Source: Paludibacteraceae bacterium (lineage in GTDB: Bacteria; Bacteroidota; Bacteroidia; Bacteroidales; Paludibacteraceae). Taken from it: a DNA stretch of 64,000 nt. The position numbers were made by a program, and so were the translations under genes. The stretch covers positions 43,742 to 107,741 of the forward strand of contig JAGCWQ010000121.1 in the NCBI GenBank assembly GCA_017961765.1, written 5' to 3'. Below, piece by piece: positions 30,401 through 35,636 of the stretch; position 1 is the stretch's first letter, and every line of letters starts with the position of its first letter. The notes beneath the pieces were generated by a model. It ran no database searches. It saw only the letters and a list, made by a program, of their open reading frames with translations, and was not told where the DNA came from.

Positions 30401-30800
30401 GGAACTCCTTGGCGAGACCAGCGACAACAAGTTCAGCTACCAGCTTAACGATGACGCATACGGAATATTCAAGTTCGGCGTGGTAGTTGACAACATTCAT
30501 TGTGGCGACATCTCTTCAGGAAAGAGGAAGATTACCGTAGCCGACTACACTGAGGTACCAAACATCATTACTCCTTACAACCAAAACGGCAAGAATGATG
30601 TATTCATGGGGCCAAAAGACGGCAAGCCAGGTTATAAGGTAGAGATTTACAACCGTTACCAACAACTAATCTTCGAAGGAGAAGAGGGATGGGACGGCAT
30701 CTACCGTGGCTATATGGCAGAGCCAGGAACCTACTTCTATAGAGTCCACATGAAAGACGGCCGCGTCTTCAAGGGAACACTAGAAGTCGCTAAATTCTAA
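24465..30800 (+). CDS. giant SprB-like surface adhesin with Ig-like repeats and T9SS type B (CHU_C) C-terminus
   Basis: This 2111-residue exported protein has a long signal peptide that ends near TGAQAQS, and many Ig/PKD-like modules. A jelly-roll-like segment is at about 640-810, around DYWDGSDHTGDSNGG. A two-module repeat of ~185 residues begins near residues 1206, 1386, 1574 and 1758; each unit has ICEG-type and YVW/IASDGVC-type halves. The last ~85 residues are the gliding-motility CHU_C domain (VPNIITPYNQNGKNDVF, then YNRYQQLIFEGEEGWDG and GTYFYRVHMKDGR), the type B sorting signal of T9SS. The OmpA and PorP/SprF genes follow at once. The likely role is surface adhesion or gliding-like motility; the ligand is unknown. 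Confidence 0.9.
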   Translation: MRNRQYLSSNHLSKGQKRAKKGFATLFITALMSIFYTGAQAQSVSVKENAKVNISSKSYDECASIIEFTVSPTDEYYFDFYITENNKKLTSSDIRLEGDASIFQFNQYDNIKFENGSYNGRTTTFYLNTRNGKPYTLSSELPSLADPFLRIEGETTIKEGAKVNFTSIACPKSEDYTYQWYENGKAIDGATSSSLSDYTPTTPTSTFKLEASQNGTLIKDATVSIRSLGTQKRFSIEPWWGVARAEVTEVAGYCNSVYQVELTINENEPQFSIIDGKTNITDLRNETSFTIEKKMGDTGDTGWRIANSDVNGKQILFFIDARTNPFTLTNDIEEREFIVPTISVTKGKFKDGKAEVERGEAISFGIDLCKNSTSELTYQWQSSTNGGTSWTDLDGKTSSTLEDFVSTTDGMLVRVRVSTGSVSNVSNAIAVVFEASEIIAEIGNAEKINDMEFEVLNHQTVDMKVFAERMSDAKITMQIKDFSSTTWKDTVVDFGTDSTWSFVPTRNLVYKITAEGTLNNTNEAGTITKEFLIRVIYRCDQNAATDILWHDDFGHFTNATTYVTKDADGVEQTHESSISGIAIENYMTPDPNSFVKEHKFASLDPLFGSFSSDNCAGDGYKHYACWQDCNGIRVEDGYYAILTNPNTSNCGRTEDRDYWDGSDHTGDSNGGMLFVNCSMSSKGTIIYERELTLSNECSNVQLLFSAFISNAAIKEGQKPVNVRLDIRDEDLNLVHSIASGDVMPRTTGEKWSNLTFQFKSTGKKKYIIQLTNNNEGGSESYGNDILLDDISIAICYPDVKLIADLADKTKDTIETCQLDTVVRLYAFNEKGIKNYIDEPVYLFQYKKADSLSSKWQDISTEGEGIHMTSEDNIAIKLDREDSRFFGTTKFRAIVASSKEVLTSIIEEEDTTGKITMNVDCDHVYAVDSAFTIIFHYSGPMGPDIDTAGCIGEVMKLIGESSDKPEFKWLNADTTEISNGEKEYTFTIDGSQDDYYFFFVGTEALGCTDTQKVHVRKKENVWFDAPEEFVVCEFDSALTLTDIVLKNSDANPTFTWELNGTVDPSQTSKKFKIPADAPLEGSIKVTGSAEGFCDSTRTIKYTIHKKYTLALDTDVEEDKLCFNTTNNTVTLTAVFTPETARPNKYYWYNNGVFVGESDKPTYQISITENGKYKFMVKSTDDICYKDTASSETPVQVDYISASRSMDMEVTTVPENAIICEGKSIQFNLKIGNALDDKDATWECDDFEGGEKKTKTENFSSSVTITPTKSSDFTDKRVMKVSIFDEICGKAINVKTNYEVHNNIKLSIDPIDTYCLGKGEKIDLNATVTAGEPTKYVWLEGETRLDSTETNQASVLIKEGSNQYSVIASDGVCESKTSVVMNTEARQPITIDIMPKDTIFCEGTTVTFRATIENALDKVNVPVIWSGDDIASDTTLKGERCTLALTPAKSNLKTEQRTITIKTADEVCGEGGFVETKTSYSIHNKMDIAIEADRTDGLFCLTDKGGNDQINLKVNVKAGEPTRYDWFKDEAALGSAVKGDTILTIGEGTNQYKVIASDGICNDTNSVVFPIKARHLLGLDLNPKDASICEGEEIKLTATLTDVLNDDITVFWEGDDIAEGSTTSGNPSSYTVTTTKTGNKKQVGKATIKATDAVCLRDTVVSVDYNVFMKVDIQLVSDIAGGRICKKDQNSSKATLTIKVKKGDPNSFIWNDGKICAGNDTVRTIELSEGTNTFSVSATDGVCNKKDVSEAIANNSIETREPIEVDLFLDNSLVCIGNQIKATASIKNSHEGATSVIKWSDGQTVSNASNGEHSELFTPSVGSQSINVSVVDAKSDICPATVKGAVISAQDSLRLFIKPSQETLCQRDDTTQYIKLTVGINTGWPTSVVWSTGDTTRIDTTNTTHIFVGPNTNTTYWAYGTDDICKNSDKIYTKEIQVSNRIHVEVEIDKPEFQMGDEVNLVANLSNDEYNTIKWYNTETGELLGETSDNKFSYQLNDDAYGIFKFGVVVDNIHCGDISSGKRKITVADYTEVPNIITPYNQNGKNDVFMGPKDGKPGYKVEIYNRYQQLIFEGEEGWDGIYRGYMAEPGTYFYRVHMKDGRVFKGTLEVAKF

Positions 30801-30829
30801 AATAAGGAATCCATGTAAATAAAAGAAAC

Positions 30830-32122
30830 ATGAGAAAATTAATTTATATCGTGATGATGATTGCGTTGATTCATAACATCAACGCCTCTGAAGACAAATT
30901 CAGCGAGGGAAAATTTGAATTCATCTCGTCCAACAAGAACACGAGAGCAGAAGAATGTCCAATGTCTCCTTACCGCAAAGGCTCCATCGTATTCTTCAGA
31001 AACGACACCGCATACATGTTCTATCCAAGAATGGACTTGGAATTGGATACCCCTATCGTATGTACCGAATTGATGGGATTGGACATCCAAGGAACTTTTG
31101 CTTACGACAAGAACGCCAACAAGCTATACTTCTCCAAAAACGACGGAGCAGGGAACTATGAATTGTACGAGGCAAGCTATTCCGGCAACAGATGGATTGA
31201 CGTAAAGAAACTGAAGATTAAAGGTGTGATGCCAAGCAAAATGGTCATCAAGGGTTCCTCCCTCGCTGCTGGGCGTTGGAACCACACGGTAAGAGGAACG
31301 ACAGGATTCTTTAACCCTTCCATAGGAAGAGGCGGAAAGCGACTCTACTTCTCAGGAACCTTCTTGGCAGGAAAAGGTAATCGAGACCTTTGGTATATTG
31401 ATGCCGAAAGCGACGGACTTTGGAGCCGTCCGAAGAGTCTCGGCGATTCCATCAACACGGAAGCGAAAGAGGATTTCGCCTATGTCGTAGGAGATACAGC
31501 CCTCTACTTCGCATCCACAAAAGAGGGAGGCTTCGGTGATTTGGATATCTACGTATCCCACAAAAGCCGCAAAGACACCGTATGGGGCGCACCGGAAAAT
31601 TTGGGAGACCACATCAACTCCTCTGCTTCCGACTACAACGTAGCATTCAACAAAGTTTCAGCCTACTTCATTTCCAACAGGGCAAGTGGTAAAGGAAGAG
31701 CCGACATCTACCGCCCTATCTGGATTCATCCAGCGAGGGAGAAGGAGTTGGTTGCAAACATGACCATAGAGGAGCCTAAGGGATTCAACTGGGTACTCTT
31801 CTTCTTCGACTTCAACATGACCTCCATGAAACCTGAATACGAGGCTCAGGTTGACGAGTTGGTTTCAGCCATGAAAGAGTTCCCTGGCGGTAGATTTGAA
31901 ATCAGCGGACACACCGACTCCCGTGGTTCGGAAGACTACAACAAGAAACTCTCACAAAAACGTGCCGAATACATCAAAGACATGTTGGCGAAGAGAGGCA
32001 TTCCGTTCGAGAATCTGATTGCAGTAGGACGAGGCATGAGCGAACCTGTCATTCCTGATGCAAAAGAAGAGGCTGAGCACGAGCAGAACAGACGTGTAGA
32101 CATCAAGATTATTAACGAATAA
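30830..32122 (+). CDS. OmpA-family outer-membrane/periplasmic protein with PD40-like repeats
   Basis: This 430-residue exported protein has a signal ending near NINAS. Residues ~60-300 carry beta-propeller PD40-type repeats (KRLYFSGTF, TALYFASTKEGGFGDLDIYVS, VSAYFISNRASGKGRADIY). A C-terminal OmpA/MotB peptidoglycan-binding domain covers ~320-430 (ISGHTDSRGSEDYNKKLSQKRA, VGRGMSEPVIPDA, RRVDIKI). This resembles PorE-type T9SS partner proteins but lacks their N-terminal TPR. It sits between the adhesin and SprF genes (gaps of 29 and 17 bases) and probably anchors that machinery to the wall. Confidence 0.9.
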   Translation: MRKLIYIVMMIALIHNINASEDKFSEGKFEFISSNKNTRAEECPMSPYRKGSIVFFRNDTAYMFYPRMDLELDTPIVCTELMGLDIQGTFAYDKNANKLYFSKNDGAGNYELYEASYSGNRWIDVKKLKIKGVMPSKMVIKGSSLAAGRWNHTVRGTTGFFNPSIGRGGKRLYFSGTFLAGKGNRDLWYIDAESDGLWSRPKSLGDSINTEAKEDFAYVVGDTALYFASTKEGGFGDLDIYVSHKSRKDTVWGAPENLGDHINSSASDYNVAFNKVSAYFISNRASGKGRADIYRPIWIHPAREKELVANMTIEEPKGFNWVLFFFDFNMTSMKPEYEAQVDELVSAMKEFPGGRFEISGHTDSRGSEDYNKKLSQKRAEYIKDMLAKRGIPFENLIAVGRGMSEPVIPDAKEEAEHEQNRRVDIKIINE

Positions 32123-32139
32123 CAAGAGGAGACTGCATA

Positions 32140-33063
32140 ATGAAAAAAATACTGGCACTTATTTGCCTTATGATGATGGGAGTTGCCACACAAGCGCAAC
32201 AAGATTTGCTTTTGTCTCAACAATTCTATTCCCGTATCAACAAGAACCCTGCGGGAACAGGTAACGTGCCCGATTACGACTTTTTCCTATTGGGCCACTA
32301 CCAATACGTTGACGTGAAAGATGCGCCAAAGTCTCTCGTGTTCAACTTCCAATCGTTCATGGAACAATACAATTCCGGTATCGGTTTCTCCTTGTCCTAC
32401 GACAACATGGGTGTGGCAAAAAGCACAACCAACGCCAAAGCCGTATATGCCTATAGTCTGAAATTGAACGAGACCGCACTTCTCTCCTTCGGTCTGTCAG
32501 CAGGCATACAATATGGCTACTTCAATGCGGCGGAATACAAATACGAGGACTACTCCGAGGTGACCGACGGAGAGGCACCAAACGAAAAGATGACTAAGTT
32601 GAATCCAGACTTCGACTTCGGTTTCGAGTTCTCCACGCCAAGATTCCTATTGGGTGCATCCGTCACCCACTTGAACAACAACGAGTCAACCACACTCACG
32701 GCAGGACGTCACTTCTACGCATACACCCGTTATATCTTCACGGTGAACGACATTTGGGACGTTGCCCCAGCCCTCGTCTATATGCACAAAGATTTGATCG
32801 ATGTGACGGAATTGAGCGCAACCGCCTTCTACAACCGATTCATCTGGGGTGGTTTGACCTACCATCCAGACATCAACTCCAGCTTTGAGTCCAACCCTGT
32901 GGCTGTCTCATTGGGCGTTGAATACCGTTCCTTCCGCCTAGGTTACGTATTTGACTACGGATTCGGAAAAGTATCAAGACTCTCCGGAACTTCCCACGAG
33001 CTGATGTTCTCCTACTCATTGGAGAACAAACGGAAATCGGTCGTTTACGAGAAATTCGAATAA
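32140..33063 (+). CDS. PorP/SprF family T9SS outer-membrane protein
   Basis: This 307-residue outer-membrane beta-barrel has a signal peptide that ends near ATQAQQ. It shows the PorP/SprF hallmarks: QQFYSRINKNPAGTG near the N-terminus, YNSGIGFSLSYDNMGVAKST, and a C-terminal SHELMFSYSLENKR strand. SprF-type proteins are needed for secretion or surface attachment of a type B cargo, usually the gene next to them; here that is the 2111-residue adhesin. It is the last gene of the operon and is followed by a strong terminator. Confidence 0.92.
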   Translation: MKKILALICLMMMGVATQAQQDLLLSQQFYSRINKNPAGTGNVPDYDFFLLGHYQYVDVKDAPKSLVFNFQSFMEQYNSGIGFSLSYDNMGVAKSTTNAKAVYAYSLKLNETALLSFGLSAGIQYGYFNAAEYKYEDYSEVTDGEAPNEKMTKLNPDFDFGFEFSTPRFLLGASVTHLNNNESTTLTAGRHFYAYTRYIFTVNDIWDVAPALVYMHKDLIDVTELSATAFYNRFIWGGLTYHPDINSSFESNPVAVSLGVEYRSFRLGYVFDYGFGKVSRLSGTSHELMFSYSLENKRKSVVYEKFE

Positions 33064-33092
33064 ACAGAACAACACAGAATCAAGAATCACAT

Positions 33093-33132
33093 AAAGGTGG
33101 TAAATGTTTAGGCATTTATCACCTTTTCTTTT
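33093..33132 (+). terminator. terminator after the PorP/SprF gene
   Basis: Fourteen pairs (one G-T) form between 33093-33106 and 33113-33126 across a 6-base loop, followed by a T-rich tract. Confidence 0.9.
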
Positions 33133-33284
33133 CAGTAAATCGCCCCCTCCCCAAAGGTCAACTCAACAAGAGCCTTCTTTCTAAACGGGCTCCCCAGAAT
33201 GAACATTCTTCTGAACATTTGCCGAAAGAAAGAAAATGCGAATACATTTCATCGGAATGTGTAACGAGGCAGGCCTGACAGCGC

Positions 33285-33292
33285 TACATTTG
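33285..33292 (+). promoter_or_regulatory. -7 element of element A
   Basis: TACATTTG matches TAnnTTTG. The same octamer begins element B, at the same place in the alignment. Confidence 0.5.
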
Positions 33293-33298
33293 TATCAA

Positions 33299-33424
33299 AA
33301 GAAAGAAAGGACAACGGCTAACGTTGCTGGTCACTATAAGTATAAATGTTCATTATTGCTTTTATCTATCTGAGAAGAAAAGTAAGAAGGAGACAACGTT
33401 CGAAAGGACAACGTCTCCTTTCTC
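33299..33424 (+). ncRNA. putative small transcript A with conserved 5' hairpin
   Basis: The predicted transcript begins about 7 bases after the -7 box and ends at a terminator in which AAGGAGAC (33387-33394) pairs with GTCTCCTT (33413-33420). Near the 5' end, GGAC and then a hairpin CAACG/CGTTG (about 33312-33326) precede GGTCACTAT. Element B has the same GGAC and GGTCACTAT blocks, but its hairpin has a different sequence. It might be a small RNA, or the mRNA of the 28-codon frame at 33346. No known RNA family was recognised. Confidence 0.4.
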
Positions 33425-33432
33425 TATTTTAG
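33346..33432 (+). CDS. possible 28-residue hydrophobic/Arg-rich peptide in element A
   Basis: An ATG at 33346 opens 28 codons to a TAG at 33430. The first nine residues are hydrophobic (MFIIAFIYL); the next fourteen are mostly Arg, Lys and Gln, and the tail is LLSLF. The distal half is encoded by the terminator hairpin, which is unusual for a gene. Element B has a GTG at the aligned place, followed by Phe and, five codons on, Ile-Tyr, but it stops after 12 codons. The frame could therefore be real or just a by-product of an RNA element. Confidence 0.2.
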   Translation: MFIIAFIYLRRKVRRRQRSKGQRLLSLF

Positions 33433-33728
33433 TAATTTGTGTTTCGCCAGTCCAACAATCAAACTATTAGTGTCAGTTCCATATAAATACAAAATCACCG
33501 AAAAAAGCTGTCGAAAACAAAGAAAAACATCGATTTTTAGGTTTTATGCTATCAACAAACGCTCTTTTTTCCCAGGCAGAAAAAAAACACCCATTTCATC
33601 GGGAAAAGGGAATTCGAATAAAACTAGACGGGGGTAAAAAAGGTTAACATTTTACTTAACAATAGGTGAAATAATGGAGATGTTAAGCATTTAAATCAAC
33701 TTGTGAAACCCAGCGAGGAAAAGTAGAA

Positions 33729-33736
33729 TACATTTG
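33729..33736 (+). promoter_or_regulatory. -7 element of element B
   Basis: TACATTTG is identical to the box of element A and lies 444 bases further downstream. Confidence 0.5.
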
Positions 33737-33742
33737 CAACGA

Positions 33743-33882
33743 AAGAAGGACGATAGCAATCGTCATTCGGTCACTATTCAAATATAAGTGTTTTATGGTT
33801 CAAACATCTATCGGAAATCGATCTAATTAACCCAAACCGACAAAATCTACTCACAAGGGAACCTTTGAGTTCCCTTTTTTTA
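33743..33882 (+). ncRNA. putative small transcript B, paralogue of A
   Basis: It shares with A the -7 box, AAGGAC, GGTCACTAT, a TATAA(A/G)TGTT block and ATCTATC. The intervening hairpin is GACGAT/ATCGTC (33750-33765), a different sequence that also pairs perfectly. It ends in a terminator, AAGGGAAC (33855-33862) with GTTCCCTT (33869-33876) and a T tract. No protein-length frame is present, so an RNA role fits better than a peptide. Confidence 0.4.
33855..33882 (+). terminator. terminator of element B
   Basis: An 8-bp stem, 33855-33862 with 33869-33876, is followed by a run of T residues. It ends only about 20 bases before the -7 box of the downstream regulator. Confidence 0.85.
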
Positions 33883-33911
33883 TTGTTTTGCAAAAATCTT
33901 GCTTATATTTG
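33883..33911 (+). promoter_or_regulatory. promoter of the membrane AraC-type regulator
   Basis: TTG at 33883-33885 and TATATTTG at 33904-33911 are 18 bases apart, close to the consensus spacing. An in-frame ATG at 33899 lies upstream of the predicted transcript start, so the ATG at 33935 is the better start codon. Confidence 0.55.
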
Positions 33912-33934
33912 TAACGAAAACACAGAATAGGGAA

Positions 33935-35035
33935 ATGTCCAAAAAGAAAATACTATATATAACGTTAGTCCTTCTTCCGGTTATCCTATTTATCATACTA
34001 TACACACTCATCAGGAAACCAACCATCAACGTCTTGGACGATGCCAATTTCCGACTTGAGATGTGGGATGAGCCTATGGCAAAAGGATTAGCCACGACAG
34101 CACTCATTTGGCACGAGGGTGGTGTGAAATTCCAATTCACGCTCTCCGACACATTGTCCTATCCCTACGCAGGGCTTAGTGTCACGGACAAGAGAGATTC
34201 CCTATTTCCCTTGACCGACTACGAAATACGGATTAAAATAAAAAGCGAAGAAGATATTCCCATCATCTTTCGAATCAACAAATACATCGACAACTACACG
34301 GAGAAAAACAGATGGGACACTTACCTCCTATGCGCCAAAACAGAAAGCATCAGCAAAGGAGAAAATGAGATTCAACTGAAAGCAAAAGACATTGACGAGA
34401 CCCCCAACTGGTGGTATTCCATCAACAAAGCATGGATCACAAAAGGATTCCAGACAGACAAGGCCGAGATTAGCGAATTGACCTTGGTCTTCGAAAACGG
34501 CGTCCCTGTCGGGAAAAAGATCGAGTTGGACATCGAAGAGTTCCAGCTAGTCTATGACAAGAGTGGCCTACTTCCTTACGTCATTCTCGTATTCCTCTAC
34601 TACATCGCCATCACCATTCTCTATTTCGTCAAGAAATCCAAAGCCAACGGAGAGGTGAAATATGTCGTCGTACCTATCAAGGAGACAGAGACAAAAGGAG
34701 ACAAGGACTCTCAGATAGATGTTGAAATCGTCTCCTTCATCGGAGAGAACTACCCTAACCCCGACTTCAAGATCAGCGATGTGGCCAACCACTTCAAATT
34801 GACAGAAAACGAAGTGGCCGATATCTTGAAGGAATACTGCGACAAGACATTCCGACAATACCTCAACCAAATAAGAATGGAAGAGGCCAAACGACTTTTG
34901 AAAGAGAGCAAGCAACAAATCTCAAGCATCGCTTTCTCCGTCGGCTACAACAACGTTCAGCACTTCAACCGCGTATTCAAAGAATACACGGGCGTCTCCC
35001 CTACCATCTTCAAAAGCGGCAAAGAGGAAGAATAG
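33935..35035 (+). CDS. membrane-spanning one-component regulator with AraC-type HTH
   Basis: This 366-residue protein has an N-terminal membrane helix (ILYITLVLLPVILFIILYTL). An extracytoplasmic domain of ~200 residues, rich in strands with Trp and Tyr, resembles a carbohydrate-binding jelly roll (FRLEMWDEPMAKG, YEIRIKIKSEEDIPIIFRI). A second helix follows near residue 215 (LLPYVILVFLYYIAITILYF), and then a cytoplasmic AraC HTH at ~265-360 (FKISDVANHFKLTENEVADI, ISSIAFSVGYNNVQHFNRVF). The layout suggests direct signalling from periplasm to DNA without a kinase. Target and ligand are unknown. Confidence 0.8.
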   Translation: MSKKKILYITLVLLPVILFIILYTLIRKPTINVLDDANFRLEMWDEPMAKGLATTALIWHEGGVKFQFTLSDTLSYPYAGLSVTDKRDSLFPLTDYEIRIKIKSEEDIPIIFRINKYIDNYTEKNRWDTYLLCAKTESISKGENEIQLKAKDIDETPNWWYSINKAWITKGFQTDKAEISELTLVFENGVPVGKKIELDIEEFQLVYDKSGLLPYVILVFLYYIAITILYFVKKSKANGEVKYVVVPIKETETKGDKDSQIDVEIVSFIGENYPNPDFKISDVANHFKLTENEVADILKEYCDKTFRQYLNQIRMEEAKRLLKESKQQISSIAFSVGYNNVQHFNRVFKEYTGVSPTIFKSGKEEE

Positions 35036-35172
35036 CGGAAAATCAAAAGGAATATCTACCCCCCAAAATATATTAGGATAGGTTGCATCATAGCTTCTAT
35101 ATGTACAATAATAGCATTAACCTATTTCCGTCCATCTTTCCATAGCATAGCAGCATATTCCCCAAAAAATCG

Positions 35173-35180
35173 TATCTTTG
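35173..35180 (+). promoter_or_regulatory. promoter -7 element of the His/Cys-rich protein and TonB receptor
   Basis: TATCTTTG matches TAnnTTTG and lies 25 bases before the ATG at 35206. Confidence 0.5.
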
Positions 35181-35205
35181 CCAACGTTTCGTAAAAAAAG
35201 ATTGG

Positions 35206-35556
35206 ATGTCGATGTGGTCTAACACGAAAAGAGGATGGACTGGAATTTTCCTACTGGCAATATATTTGATGATATTGTCAGCAAGTTCCTTGCACACCCA
35301 CCAGCACGAGAAGCACGACTTTTTGTGTCAAGACTGTATCAGCCACGTAAAGCATAGCGGTCACATCAGCACGGCCTCTCCCTCCGTGGGAGAGTGTCTC
35401 CTCTGCGACTTTTCATCAACGCTTTACCTGCCCATCCATCTTCTCGCACTACCATTTCTACTTTTTGATTTTTGCAGCCACATCATTAGGCTTGTTCAAA
35501 AAACGGCTTTCCGTATAGGCAGCATTCCTACACTCCGTGCCCCACCCTGTCTTTAA
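35206..35556 (+). CDS. small His/Cys-rich membrane protein, likely metal-related
   Basis: This 116-residue protein has a hydrophobic N-terminal segment (GIFLLAIYLMILSASS). A short loop follows that is rich in His and Cys (HTHQHEKHDFLCQDCISH, then CLLC), and then a second hydrophobic stretch near residues 75-92. The paired CxxC motifs and His cluster suggest binding of zinc or copper outside the membrane. It recalls DUF2946-like accessory proteins, but I cannot confirm membership. It is 80 bases upstream of a zinc-type TonB receptor with its own -7 box, so the two probably act together. Confidence 0.65.
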   Translation: MSMWSNTKRGWTGIFLLAIYLMILSASSLHTHQHEKHDFLCQDCISHVKHSGHISTASPSVGECLLCDFSSTLYLPIHLLALPFLLFDFCSHIIRLVQKTAFRIGSIPTLRAPPCL

Positions 35557-35636
35557 TAACATACCGACAATTCTTCTAAGCGAGCCATAAGAAAAGGCCC
35601 GCACAACTAGTATGTATTTATTAAAGGCAAAAAATA

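Larger units (their letters stand above)
33133..33934. other. gene-poor 800-base region with two related short transcription-unit-like elements
   Basis: No conventional gene is seen. It holds element A (33285-33432) and element B (33729-33882), which share about 90 aligned bases, and the -7 box of the downstream regulator. The bases between them (33433-33728) are AT-rich with a few short open frames of low complexity and show nothing recognised. Confidence 0.6.

Noticed and set aside
33437..33637. Short plus-strand open frame between elements A and B
   Set aside because: Lys/Arg/Ser/Phe composition expected from AT-rich non-coding DNA, no start context and no recognisable domain.
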